Part shown: positions 37,410-46,906 of the stretch, piece after piece | Layout: every line of letters begins with the position of its first letter | Position numbering within the stretch: the first letter of the stretch is position 1 | NCBI RefSeq assembly: GCF_018732085.1 | Contig: NZ_CP076103.1 | Coordinates: 5,394,001-5,458,000, forward strand | From: Lysobacter capsici | GTDB taxonomy: Bacteria; Pseudomonadota; Gammaproteobacteria; Xanthomonadales; Xanthomonadaceae | Reading direction: 5' to 3' | DNA: 64,000 nt | Position numbers and translations under genes: made by a program | Notes under the pieces: model-generated | The model's database searches: none | What the model was told of the DNA's origin: nothing | What the model saw: the letters and a program-made list of their open reading frames with translations, nothing else

Positions 37410-38648
37410 TCAATCGGCTTCGCACGCCACCGTCGACGGCGTCGCACGACGTGCATCGGCGCGCGCCCAAGCATAGATCAGCAAACCGGCCAGCGCGGTG
37501 ATCGCGCCGACCACGCCGGTGGAGGTCCAACCGTAACCGGCGGTGATCGCCATGCCGCCCAGCCACGGCCCGAGCGCATTGGCCATGTTGAACGCGGAGT
37601 GGTTGGACGCCGCCGCCAATGTCTGCGCCGATCGGGCGACGTCCATCAGATGCGCCTGCAACACCGTCGCCAGCGCGCCCATCGTGCCGACCGCCAGCAC
37701 CGCCGGCAGCACCGTCCATACCGAGCGTGCGGCCAGCGGGAACAGCAGCAGGATCATCGCCGACCACACCAATATCCACGCCGCCGCGCGGAACTGCAGG
37801 CGATCGAACAACCAGCCGCCGCCGAGCGTGCCGAGAATGCCGCCGATGCCGAACGCGATCAGGCCGAACGGAATGAACGACTCGCGCACGCCGGTGACAT
37901 GCACCAAGGTCGGCGCCAGATAACTGAAAACACAGAACATGCCGGCGAAGCCAATCGCGCCGATGCCCAGCGCCAGCCATACCGGCTTGCGATTGAAATC
38001 GCGCAGCTCGCGCATCGCGTCCGGACGCGGCGCGTTCATGCCGCGCGGCAACACCCGCATCGTCATCGCCACCGTCGCCAAGGCGATCAGCGACACCAGC
38101 GCGAACGCCCAACGCCAACCGAAGCTCTGCCCCAGCCACGTCGCCAGCGGATTGCCGACGAGCAGCGCGACCGACAAACCCAGCATCACCCGTCCGACCG
38201 CGGCGCCGCGCTGTTCCGGTGGACTGATCCGCGCGGCGACCAACGCCGCGATGCCGAAATACGCGCCGTGCGGCAGCCCGGCGACGAAGCGCGCGAGCAT
38301 CAGGCTGTAGTAGCCCGGCGCCAGCGCGCTGGCGAGATTGCCGAACGCGTAGAAGCCCATCAAGGCCAGCAGCAGGCTGCGCCGCGACATGCGCGCGCCG
38401 AGGATCGCCAACGTCGGCGCGCCGATCACCACGCCGAGCGCGTAGGCGCTGATGACGTGGCCCACCTGCGGCTCGTTCACGCCCATCGCGCGGGCGATGT
38501 CGGTGATCAGTCCCATCACCACGAATTCGCTGGTGCCGATGGCGAACCCGCCCATGGTCAGGGCGAACAGGATCAGGCCGACCTGGCGTGGCGACAGGAC
38601 AGGGGCGGATGCGGGGGTGTCCGGGCGGACGGGGGCGGCGGCGGTCAT
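37410..38648 (-). CDS. MFS transporter, AraJ/DHA1-like (12 TMS)
   Basis: 412 aa from the ATG at 38648 (MTAAAPVRPD); a start at 38684 is also open. Twelve helices begin with LFALTMGGFAIGTSEFVVMG (the DHA1 helix 1 motif) followed by GARMSRRSLLLALMGFYAFG (motif A region). The family exports sugars, drugs or purines by proton antiport. The substrate is unknown. It lies 65 bp downstream of the effector gene on the same strand, but a functional link is not obvious. Confidence 0.85.
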   Translation of the reverse strand: MTAAAPVRPDTPASAPVLSPRQVGLILFALTMGGFAIGTSEFVVMGLITDIARAMGVNEPQVGHVISAYALGVVIGAPTLAILGARMSRRSLLLALMGFYAFGNLASALAPGYYSLMLARFVAGLPHGAYFGIAALVAARISPPEQRGAAVGRVMLGLSVALLVGNPLATWLGQSFGWRWAFALVSLIALATVAMTMRVLPRGMNAPRPDAMRELRDFNRKPVWLALGIGAIGFAGMFCVFSYLAPTLVHVTGVRESFIPFGLIAFGIGGILGTLGGGWLFDRLQFRAAAWILVWSAMILLLFPLAARSVWTVLPAVLAVGTMGALATVLQAHLMDVARSAQTLAAASNHSAFNMANALGPWLGGMAITAGYGWTSTGVVGAITALAGLLIYAWARADARRATPSTVACEAD

Positions 38649-38713
38649 GACGCCATTATTGTGCATTGCAGCATGCAGCGCCATTTCGGGATTGGCCGGA
38701 CGGAACAGCGGGG

Positions 38714-40198
38714 CTAAACCCTCGGGCCTTTCATCGCCGGGTCGTCCTGAGCCTGCGCGGGCGCTTGTTGCGCCACGCTCTGCGCTTGTGACTGCTGGGC
38801 CAGCGTGTCGCGAACCTGCTGCGAGGCCTGGGACAGGCTGGTGGCGTTGTCCTGCGCGGCGGGCAGCAGGGCCAGTTTCGCGGTCGGATTGCCCAGTTCA
38901 CCCTGACCGGCGATCAGGCCGCTGCGGTCGTTGTTGAACACGACGAAATCGATCCGATCCAGCCGCTCGTTCTGACCGCCCTGCGGCCGCTGCGCGCCGG
39001 CGAGGCTGGCGTAAGCCAGATTGGCGGCGGCTTGCTGCAGGCGTTCACCCGAGAAGGTGCCGGCGGGGATGTTGGGTGAGCGCTCGATCGCGTCGATCGC
39101 TTGCTGGAAACGTTCGTGGCCGGGGTGATGGCGGTCTGTGATGCTGGTTGCGCCCGGAGGCAAAGAGGCCGGCGGCTGTGGCTCGGCTTGAGCGGGTTGT
39201 GTTGGCATCGATTGCGTCGATGGCGCGCCGGCCTCGGGCGCGCTTTGCTGCTGCGTCTGCACGCGCGCCGCCGGGCCGATGTTGAACTCGGCGAAACTGC
39301 CGTCGCGCACAAGTCGATTGAGGTTGACCGTGATCTCCGGGTTGTTTGCGTTCCAGCCTGGCCCGATGTTGTGGTTGCCTTCGTCTGCGCGCTCGTTGTT
39401 CCCGTAGGGATTGCGCAGCGTGACCTGGGCTTCGTTGGTTCGCGGATCGCGCGACACGCCCACCACCATATAGGCATGGCTTTCCTCGAGGCCATCTTGA
39501 ACGTCCCGACCTTGCGTCGCCATCGACACTGGCCGCTGCGTCGCCAGTGCTTGTTCCACTTCTGCATAGACCGCGTCCAACTCCAACCTGGCACCATGCA
39601 CGGGCGCCCGAAACGGCGGCGGCTCGGGGCGGTGGACATGGTCGGGACCGGTGGATCGCATTGGCGGGGCTTCGGGATTGAGGATGCGCAGGCTGCGGCC
39701 TGATTCCCCAGTCAAGGCATACATGCCATCGGCCAGTGAACCGCCGCGCGTCTGATCACCAATGAGGTCGTAGCCTCGGTTGAGGTTGACCCTCCCTTGT
39801 GTATCGCGGCCATACAGTTCGGCGAAACCCGCTTCGATGACGGTGGGCCATAGAGCACCATCATGCTCGCGATTGTTGTCGGCCGTTCCGCCACCTCCCT
39901 TGCGAATATTTCGACGAATATCCTCTTGCGACACAACGATCGATTCCCGGATCGGATCGGTCTGTCCCTGGCCACGCTCCTGCATGCTCGGCGGGCGGTA
40001 CAACATAACCGTGAACTCACCGGCCTCGGCATTGAAACCGATGGCATCGCGAATGCGATCGGGTTGCCGCTCGCCGAGCGAGCCTATCGGCGCGAGGAAG
40101 TAGCAGTTGTAAAGGCGATCCTGGTCGATATCCGAACCCCGCGGACGGCCGTCAGCCCCATACAAATCAGTCGCCGTGTATTGCCTTTCCTTTGACAT
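38714..40198 (-). CDS. X-T4SS effector: calpain-like cysteine protease with XVIPCD
   Basis: 494 aa. The N-terminal domain (about 1-310) has calpain (C2) protease motifs: catalytic Cys C32 in RLYNCYFLAPIGSLGERQP, the ALWPTVIEAGFAELYG stretch that matches the calpain W..xxEKAYAKL block, His H241 in SHAYMVVGVS and Asn N263 in LRNPYG. A Gln/Pro linker leads to a C-terminal XVIPCD (about 353-465) with DRHHPGHERFQQAIDAIER and ERLDRIDFVVFN, then a Gln-rich tail. XVIPCDs send proteins through the Xanthomonas-type T4SS into rival bacteria by binding VirD4. A target protease acting in the recipient periplasm is inferred from the two lipoproteins encoded just upstream in the operon. GGAG precedes the ATG. 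Confidence 0.88.
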   Translation of the reverse strand: MSKERQYTATDLYGADGRPRGSDIDQDRLYNCYFLAPIGSLGERQPDRIRDAIGFNAEAGEFTVMLYRPPSMQERGQGQTDPIRESIVVSQEDIRRNIRKGGGGTADNNREHDGALWPTVIEAGFAELYGRDTQGRVNLNRGYDLIGDQTRGGSLADGMYALTGESGRSLRILNPEAPPMRSTGPDHVHRPEPPPFRAPVHGARLELDAVYAEVEQALATQRPVSMATQGRDVQDGLEESHAYMVVGVSRDPRTNEAQVTLRNPYGNNERADEGNHNIGPGWNANNPEITVNLNRLVRDGSFAEFNIGPAARVQTQQQSAPEAGAPSTQSMPTQPAQAEPQPPASLPPGATSITDRHHPGHERFQQAIDAIERSPNIPAGTFSGERLQQAAANLAYASLAGAQRPQGGQNERLDRIDFVVFNNDRSGLIAGQGELGNPTAKLALLPAAQDNATSLSQASQQVRDTLAQQSQAQSVAQQAPAQAQDDPAMKGPRV

Positions 40199-40225
40199 AT
40201 TTATCTCCTGCTCGGACCGTTTGCA

Positions 40226-40795
40226 TCAATGTTTCGCAGAGGGCACGAGTTCAAAATAGCCGACTAAACTGCGCTCGCGCGTACCAGGCAAGAAATCGCT
40301 ACTCATAACCATGGAGATATAACGCGGCGCGCCATCATTAAGCTTCCACAAAAAAATTTGATACCCTTTTTCATCATCGTGATGAGAAAAAAAATACTCA
40401 TCTTCATACCAAACGACCGGCTGCGGCACACCGCCCAATACCTGTCCGACATACCGGCTTGCCTTTGACCCTATCCGGGCGCTGTCCGTAAACCCAGGCT
40501 CAGTCAATACAAAGCGCTGATCAACGACGACAACCCTGTATTTTTCATTTAAATACTGTTCCAGCCATTGCACCATCGCGGCTTTCGCACGACGCTGCTC
40601 GTGTGGCGGAGACGGGCTGTCCCGCGGCGCGGGTGTCGCCGACTCTTGCAAACCGTCGAGCACGCTATCGCGTGACTTTACCGTCTGACACCCGCCCAAC
40701 AGACATCCTGCCAAGAGTAGAAAGACAACCAGCAGGTGGCGTGGCTTAAAGCTGTGGGAGCCCGCTGTCGCGTATTGCTGTTCTTGCCTGGCCAT
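40226..40795 (-). CDS. Lipoprotein, candidate immunity protein 1
   Basis: 189 aa from the ATG at 40795. A hydrophobic signal ends in a lipobox with C36 (CLLGGCQT), so the mature protein is lipidated in the periplasm. The mature part contains EQRRAKAAMVQWLEQYLNEK, RFVLTEPGFTDSARIGSKA and DFLPGTRERSLVGYFELV, shared with the upstream paralogue. It ends 27 bp before the effector start. Position, export and pairing fit the X-Tfi immunity proteins that guard the periplasm against X-T4SS effectors. The DNA is AT-richer than its surroundings, suggesting acquisition. No biochemical role is proven. Confidence 0.8.
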   Translation of the reverse strand: MARQEQQYATAGSHSFKPRHLLVVFLLLAGCLLGGCQTVKSRDSVLDGLQESATPAPRDSPSPPHEQRRAKAAMVQWLEQYLNEKYRVVVVDQRFVLTEPGFTDSARIGSKASRYVGQVLGGVPQPVVWYEDEYFFSHHDDEKGYQIFLWKLNDGAPRYISMVMSSDFLPGTRERSLVGYFELVPSAKH

Positions 40796-40823
40796 GTCCA
40801 ATGCCCCTTTAGATGTGCTTGTG

Positions 40824-41309
40824 TCAACGCTTGGCGGAAGATACGAGTTCAAAATAAACCACTAAACCGCGCTCGCGCGTGCCGGGCAAGAAATCATTGG
40901 TTATCACAAAATCTATATAGCGCGGCGAGCTAGCGCCGAATGCCCAAAGAAACATCATGTAGCTGTCATCGTCAAACCAGCCATCGGCGCGCATCGTTGC
41001 GCCCAAGGTCTGGGTGACATATTGATGCGCCTTGGAGCCGATCGCCGCAAAGTCGGTAGACCCGGGCGCGGTCAAGACAAAACGTCGACCCACCACCCGA
41101 TATTCGTGTTTAAGATATTGCTCGACCCACTCCACCATCGCCGCTTTGGCGCGTCGCTGCTCGTGCTCAGGCGACACGCTGTCGTACGGCTCAGGTGTCG
41201 CCCACTCCTGTAAGTCTTTGAGCATGCTATTGGTTGGCTCGATGATTCTGCAGCTTGTCAGCGCGCAGCAGACCAGCAGAAGCAAGGCCACGAGAGGGCG
41301 AAATTTCAA
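40824..41309 (-). CDS. Lipoprotein, candidate immunity protein 2 (TTG start)
   Basis: 161 aa. The only start that gives a lipoprotein signal (MKFRPLVALLLLVCCALTSC, lipid Cys C20) is a TTG at 41309, supported by AAGGAG 7 nt upstream; an ATG start would lie far upstream in the leader. The mature protein shares EQRRAKAAMVEWVEQYLKHE, RFVLTAPGSTDFAAIGSKAH and the NDFLPGTRERGLVVYFELVS block with the gene at 40226. It is the first gene of the effector operon, so immunity would be made before the toxin. The two copies may protect against variant effectors. Confidence 0.8.
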   Translation of the reverse strand: MKFRPLVALLLLVCCALTSCRIIEPTNSMLKDLQEWATPEPYDSVSPEHEQRRAKAAMVEWVEQYLKHEYRVVGRRFVLTAPGSTDFAAIGSKAHQYVTQTLGATMRADGWFDDDSYMMFLWAFGASSPRYIDFVITNDFLPGTRERGLVVYFELVSSAKR

Positions 41310-41589
41310 GGCGAGTCTCCTTCTGCCAGTGCAGTCAGTGTAGACCGGGCCTGCCGTGGCCGCCGATGCCTTCGGCTTGTTTTTTTTGGCACACACAATA
41401 GTCGGCAGAGCGCATATAAAAACAGCAGTTATCGCCACCACCTGATGCCGTAAAAAAATTCAGCGGCAACGCCGGGTGGGAAGTCGCCGATAAAGCAAGC
41501 CGCCCGAAACGTCGAAGTCACCTCCGCTCAATTCCGCCACGTCCAGGTAGACGTCCTGCACTGCGATCGACCCAAGTCCCGCGATCCGC

Positions 41590-42711
41590 TCAAAGCGGCA
41601 GGCGCGTCCCGTCCAGCGTGCCGCGCTCCAGGCGTCCGTTCTCGACGAACAGCAGTTCGCCGGAGCGGCCTTCCTTGATGCTGCTGTCGACGGCTATGAC
41701 GCGGCCGTCGAAGTAACTGCCGACGTGCTCCATCGAGGTATGACCGACAACGATGCGGCTCACGCCGAGGCGGTCGAGAATCGTCTGCACCTCGTTCTGG
41801 CCGAGCTCGCCTTGCTTGAAGTAGCCGCGATACCAGATCGGACTGGTCTTGCCGTCGTACAGCGGCGCGAACAGCGGGTCGTGTTTCACCGTGGCCTTGG
41901 CCAGGCCGAGCGACTGCCGATAACGCGCGTTGACCGTGTCGCGATCCAGATGCAGATCGAAATGGCCCGGCTCGATGCCGCCATGGACGAACAAAAGGTC
42001 GTCGATCTTCAGCATCGTCGGCAATGTGCGCAGCCACGCGCCCAGCACGCTGTCGGCGTCGTACAGCTGCGGATACGGCTTGCCCAGCAACTCGGCGCCG
42101 CGCAGGTACTTCGGGTTGACGTAACGCAGGTCGTCGTACAGCACCATCGTTTCGTGATTGCCGAGCAATACATGCACGTCGCCGCCGGCATCGCGCGCCT
42201 GCTGCTGCAACTGATACAGCAGCCAGAACGTCTCGGTGACGCGAGGACCGCGATCGAAGACGTCGCCGACCACGACCAGATGGCCGGTGCCGTAGTGCCA
42301 GCGAAGCCGCTTGTCGATGACACGATTGGCTTGCAGCAACCGCACGGCCAGATCGAACTGGCCATGGATGTCGGACAGGGCGACGATGCGGTCGACGCCG
42401 CTGACCGACGATGTCGATTCGGCGGCCGCTTTCGCCCTGACCTCGATGGGGTCGGGATAGCCACAGCGCAGCGGTATCCGCACCGGCCATCGCTGCGCCT
42501 TGAACGTCTTGCGGATCACCTTGCCGGCGCAGATCCACTGCGCCTGCACCTGCGCGCCGTCGTAGCTCAAGTAGGGGCCGTCGTCGATCGACGTCGCCGC
42601 AACCATTTCGGCTTCGGCGGATTCCTGGCTGCGCTCCTGCGCGAGGGCGGCGCCGCCCGCCGCGAGCGTCGACAGCAGGCATGCCGACAGGAGACGTGCG
42701 AAAGCGTTCAT
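41590..42711 (-). CDS. Secreted calcineurin-like metallophosphatase
   Basis: 373 aa from the ATG at 42711, which gives a signal peptide (MNAFARLLSACLLSTLAAGG, cleaved near ALA); an upstream ATG would bury it. Metal-binding motifs in order are IVALSDIHGQF, VVVGDVFDRG and LLGNHETM, then FVHGG and VVGHTSM, the full metallophosphoesterase set. It should hydrolyse phosphoesters in the periplasm with two divalent metals, similar to Shewanella-type PP phosphatases. The substrate is not known. Single gene upstream of, and on the same strand as, the effector operon after a 280-bp gap. Confidence 0.88.
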   Translation of the reverse strand: MNAFARLLSACLLSTLAAGGAALAQERSQESAEAEMVAATSIDDGPYLSYDGAQVQAQWICAGKVIRKTFKAQRWPVRIPLRCGYPDPIEVRAKAAAESTSSVSGVDRIVALSDIHGQFDLAVRLLQANRVIDKRLRWHYGTGHLVVVGDVFDRGPRVTETFWLLYQLQQQARDAGGDVHVLLGNHETMVLYDDLRYVNPKYLRGAELLGKPYPQLYDADSVLGAWLRTLPTMLKIDDLLFVHGGIEPGHFDLHLDRDTVNARYRQSLGLAKATVKHDPLFAPLYDGKTSPIWYRGYFKQGELGQNEVQTILDRLGVSRIVVGHTSMEHVGSYFDGRVIAVDSSIKEGRSGELLFVENGRLERGTLDGTRLPL

Positions 42712-42981
42712 CGAAAGCGGATTCCGTTGGGGGCGACAGTACATCGGCGCGGCGCAAGACGCTCAAGCCTGGCACGACGCGCTCGCGCCGGCGTTGCCGA
42801 ACCCGGCGCGGCGCGTGGCCGAATCTTGGCCGATCCGGCGCCGGTTCTCCAGCGCGCGGCCAGGGCGGCGCAAGCACGCGGCGACCGTCGACCGAGGCGT
42901 CCTGGCGGCCTCGGCGACACCGCATGAACCTTTTTCCCCCTTCGCCGACTACCTTAGCGACGAGTGAAGGAGAGTCCGCCA

Positions 42982-43572
42982 TTGGACGAAAATGCATCCG
43001 ACCGCGAACGCGCCGACCCAGCGCGCGCCGATCAAGCGCGCGCCGACCAGTTGCTGGTCGTGCGTTGCCAATTGGGCGAACGCGCGGCCTTCGACGACCT
43101 GATCCGGCGCTGGTCCGGCTCGCTGCATCGGTATGCGTTGAAGCTGACCGACGATCCCGAACTCGCCGACGACCTCACCCAGGAGGTCTGGCTGCGCGCG
43201 TTGCAAGGCCTTGGAAAACTGCGCGACGCCGCGCAGTTCCGCGCCTGGCTGTTCGGGATCGCGCACCGCACTTTCATGGATCGGCTGCGAAGTCGCTATG
43301 CGATGCCCGTCGACACCGGCATCGATCTGGAGGAACTGGCGGCGACTGACGCCATCGGTGACGACGAAGATCTCGATCGGGCGCTCGCCATCGGCATGGC
43401 ATCGCTGCCGATCGTCGAACGCGAAGTGTTGACGCTGTTCTATCTGGAGGAACTGTCCATGGCCGATATCGCCACCGCGCTCGGCATTCCGGTCGGCACG
43501 GTCAAATCGCGGTTGTTCCGCGCAAGAGCGCTGTTGCGCCACTACATAGTCCCGCAGGAATCTCGCCCATGA
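42982..43572 (+). CDS. ECF sigma factor
   Basis: 196 aa from a TTG at 42982 with AAGGAG 9 nt upstream; a GTG at 42964 is also open. Region 2 (ADDLTQEVWLRALQGLGKLR), region 2.4 (AWLFGIAHRTFMDRLRS) and region 4 (LEELSMADIATALGIPVGTV) are clear. It overlaps by 4 bp the next gene, a four-helix membrane protein, which may be its anti-sigma or sensor. Target genes are unknown. Confidence 0.88.
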   Translation: MDENASDRERADPARADQARADQLLVVRCQLGERAAFDDLIRRWSGSLHRYALKLTDDPELADDLTQEVWLRALQGLGKLRDAAQFRAWLFGIAHRTFMDRLRSRYAMPVDTGIDLEELAATDAIGDDEDLDRALAIGMASLPIVEREVLTLFYLEELSMADIATALGIPVGTVKSRLFRARALLRHYIVPQESRP

Positions 43573-44057
43573 TCGCTCAATCGTCGCCACGCTCCTTGGA
43601 TGAGGAACTTCGGCATCTGACCGCCGGTGCGCTGTCCACCCGTTCGCGCTATGGCCATGTCGCCCTGCTGCTGGCGGCGCTGATCATGTGCGTGTTGCTC
43701 GGCGCATTGCTGGCGACCGAGCCGGCGCTTCCAGGCCGCACCCGGGTCGCGTTCGCGGTCATGCTCGGCATCGGTGCCAGTTGGGTCGCGTATGCGGTGT
43801 GGGTGCTGCGGCATCGCAGGCCTCTGCTGGCCAATCATCGGGTCGTCGCGGGCTGGATGGCGGTGGTGTTCACCGCGTTGTTTTTCGCCGGTGCATCGGC
43901 GATGGCGATCGGCGCGGGCGGCCCGAGCTTGCAGGCCGCGGCCGCGATGGGTGCGGTGATGCTCGCTGTCGCCGTGGCCGTTCTGGTGCGCGCCTACCGC
44001 AACCTCGCCCGACTGCAGGCCCGGCGCCGCGAACTGGAACGGCAACTGGGCCTGTGA
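43569..44057 (+). CDS. Four-helix membrane protein, ECF partner
   Basis: 162 aa. Its ATG overlaps the sigma factor stop (ATGA), so the two are translationally coupled. About 40 cytoplasmic residues (MIAQSSPRSLDEELRHLTAG) precede four membrane helices (about 30-52, 58-78, 92-112, 118-140), and a basic Arg/Leu tail ends the protein. The short N-terminal region could bind the sigma factor, but no classical zinc anti-sigma motif is visible. An anti-sigma or sensor role is inferred from the gene arrangement. Confidence 0.75.
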   Translation: MIAQSSPRSLDEELRHLTAGALSTRSRYGHVALLLAALIMCVLLGALLATEPALPGRTRVAFAVMLGIGASWVAYAVWVLRHRRPLLANHRVVAGWMAVVFTALFFAGASAMAIGAGGPSLQAAAAMGAVMLAVAVAVLVRAYRNLARLQARRRELERQLGL

Positions 44058-44075
44058 CGAGCGCCTGGTTCTTCG

Positions 44076-44486
44076 TCACCCGACCTGCGCGCCGGCCTGC
44101 GGCAACTTCGCGATCACCTTGATCTCGAATTGGAAGCCGTACAGCCAGGTCACGCCGATGCCGGTCAGGGTCGGATACGGTGCGCTGCCCCAGTAATCGG
44201 GCAGCACGCTCCAGACCGTGTCGAAGTTGGTTTCGGGATCGACGATGAACACGGTCACGTCGATCACGTCGTCGAACGTGCAGCCCGCGGCGTGCAGGAT
44301 CGCGTTGAGGTTGTCGAACGCGCGCCGCACCTGCGCGCTCAGTTCGGGCTCGGGCGAGCCGTCCTCGCGGCTGCCGACCTGGCCGGAGACGAACAGGAAA
44401 CCGTCGGAGCGGATCGCCGGCGAGTAGCGATTGCGTTCGTAGAGCGCCTGGCGTCCGGCGGGAAAGACCACGTCGCGTTTTGTCAC
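44076..44486 (-). CDS. Rid/YjgF-family protein without the catalytic Arg
   Basis: 136 aa. Family blocks are NRYSPAIRSDGFLFVSGQVG, AFDNLNAILHAAGCTFDDVI and FEIKVIAK. The RidA-type arginine (R105 in the E. coli protein) aligns with a Leu in YPTLTGIGVTWL, so imine-deaminase activity is not expected; it fits one of the other Rid subfamilies. It is divergent from a LysR gene that probably controls it. Cytoplasmic. Confidence 0.85.
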   Translation of the reverse strand: MTKRDVVFPAGRQALYERNRYSPAIRSDGFLFVSGQVGSREDGSPEPELSAQVRRAFDNLNAILHAAGCTFDDVIDVTVFIVDPETNFDTVWSVLPDYWGSAPYPTLTGIGVTWLYGFQFEIKVIAKLPQAGAQVG

Positions 44487-44628
44487 TGAGTTATCTCCAT
44501 TGAGGCGTCGCGGCCGATCGCTGCGACGATGCGGGGACTCTAGGACAGCGGGTTTTGCGGATAAACAGGCCTACGCGGTCATCACTGTCCGTAGAATCCA
44601 AACAATCCCCGACCCGGCCGGAGCGCAG

Positions 44629-45555
44629 ATGGACCGTTTCGATGCGATGCAGGCCTTTGTCCGCGTGGTCGAAGCCGGCAGCTTCACCAAGGCGGCGCAG
44701 ACCCTGCACATGAGCAAGACCAGCGTGACCCAGCTGGTCCAGCAGTTGGAGGCGCGGCTGCGCGTGCGCCTGCTCAACCGCACCACGCGCAAGCTCGCCG
44801 TCACCGCCGACGGCGCCGCTTACTACGAGCGCGCGGTGCGCCTGCTGGCCGACATGGACGATGCCGAGACCAGTCTGTCCAGCGCCTCGTCCGCGCCCAA
44901 GGGCCGATTGCGGGTGGACGTGCCGAGCCCGCTCGCACGCATGATCCTTATGCCGGCCCTGCCCGCGTTTCATGCGCAATACCCCGACATCCAGTTCGAC
45001 ATGGGCGTGAGCGATCGCATCGTCGACCTGATCGGCGAGCACGTCGACTGCGTGGTGCGCGGCGGCGCGCTCACCGATCAGTCGTTGATGGCGCGGCATG
45101 TCGGCGACCTGCAATTGCGCGTGTACGCGGCGCCGAGTTATCTGCAGCGCGCGGGCACGCCCTCGCATCCGCAAGAACTGGAGGACAGCCATCACCGCAT
45201 CGTCGGCTTCCATTGGGCGCGCAGCGGCAAGGTCTTTCGTTACGCCATGCATCGCGGCGTGGAAAGCATCGACGTGCAAGGCCGCTACGTGCTCGCGGTC
45301 GACGACGGCAATGCCTATCTCGCCGCGGGCCTGGCCGGCATGGGCGTGCTGTGGCTGCCCGATTACATGGCCATGCCGCACGCGGCGCTCGGCGAACTGA
45401 TCCCTTTGTTCCAGGACTGGCGGCTGGAGCCGATGCCGTTGTACGTCGCGTTCCCGCCCAACCGGCATGTCAGCCGCAAATTGCGGGTATTCATGGACTG
45501 GATCGCCGAACTGATGGCGCAGCACGCGCCGATCACCACCCGGCCCGATCCATGA
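44629..45555 (+). CDS. LysR-type regulator
   Basis: 308 aa from the ATG at 44629. The helix-turn-helix is AFVRVVEAGSFTKAAQTLHM followed by KTSVTQLVQQLEARLRVRLL. The effector domain begins GRLRVDVPSPLARMILMPAL, typical of the large LTTR group near Rid, NADPH-quinone or efflux genes. It is divergent from the Rid gene with a 142-bp shared promoter region. Its ligand is unknown. Confidence 0.88.
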   Translation: MDRFDAMQAFVRVVEAGSFTKAAQTLHMSKTSVTQLVQQLEARLRVRLLNRTTRKLAVTADGAAYYERAVRLLADMDDAETSLSSASSAPKGRLRVDVPSPLARMILMPALPAFHAQYPDIQFDMGVSDRIVDLIGEHVDCVVRGGALTDQSLMARHVGDLQLRVYAAPSYLQRAGTPSHPQELEDSHHRIVGFHWARSGKVFRYAMHRGVESIDVQGRYVLAVDDGNAYLAAGLAGMGVLWLPDYMAMPHAALGELIPLFQDWRLEPMPLYVAFPPNRHVSRKLRVFMDWIAELMAQHAPITTRPDP

Positions 45556-45721
45556 ACGTCGCCATGGAAGCGTGATCCAGGTCGAGTCGTGAACGCCTGA
45601 TCGGCCGGCCGATGCCGTCGATGCGACTGGACGGATCGAACGGCGCGTGGCTATCATCCCAGCGCCTGAATACGCACGCAGATCCTCACGCAAAGGGCCC
45701 CTTGCAACCAAGGAGCCGCCC

Positions 45722-46216
45722 ATGCGTGCGCTGTCCAGCCTTGAATCGATCCCGCACCCGGATGCGCAAACCGGCCTCGCGCAATGGCGCGAACTGACCC
45801 GCCAGGCCAACGCGGCCTTCGACCGACGCCAATTCGCGCATGCGCAACGCCTGTATCGACACGCGTTGCAGACAGCGCTCGCGCTGATCGCAAGTCCCGC
45901 GTTCGCCGCCTGCCCTGACGACTGCCTCGCCGCCCTGGTCGTGGCCCATCACAACGTGTCCGAAACCCATCGCCAGCGCCGCGATCCGGCCGGCACGCTC
46001 GAACACTTGTGCCTGCCGCACGAAGCCCTGACCCGGATCGCCGCCGATCCGCACGTACCCGACGACGCGCGCCGCTGCGCCGTGCGTCACATGAGCCGGA
46101 CCCGGCTCGCCCTGCTCGACTGGCAGACCCGCCACGGCGCCTGCGCGAAAACCCAAGCGTTATTGCGCGACGGCCTGTCGGCGTTGTCGTCGCTGGGCGA
46201 TGTCGCGTTGCACTGA
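45722..46216 (+). CDS. TPR-like helical protein upstream of SOD
   Basis: 164 aa with AAGGAG 6 nt before its ATG. It is all-alpha, with a TPR-like pair of helices (ANAAFDRRQFAHAQRLYRHA and CLAALVVAHHNVSETHRQRR) and further paired helices after. Cys and His are frequent (ACPDDCLAALVVAHHN, VRHMSRTRL). I recall similar small proteins next to sodA/sodM and ZIP genes in related bacteria. It lies 38 bp before the SOD gene and is likely co-transcribed. Function unknown; a metal- or SOD-related chaperone is a possibility. Confidence 0.65.
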   Translation: MRALSSLESIPHPDAQTGLAQWRELTRQANAAFDRRQFAHAQRLYRHALQTALALIASPAFAACPDDCLAALVVAHHNVSETHRQRRDPAGTLEHLCLPHEALTRIAADPHVPDDARRCAVRHMSRTRLALLDWQTRHGACAKTQALLRDGLSALSSLGDVALH

Positions 46217-46254
46217 TCCGCTGAGTCCTTTCTCCCGCCTTCGGACAATCGAAC

Positions 46255-46887
<633 letters not shown>

Positions 46888-46906
46888 TTCCGGCGACGAG
46901 GGTGCG

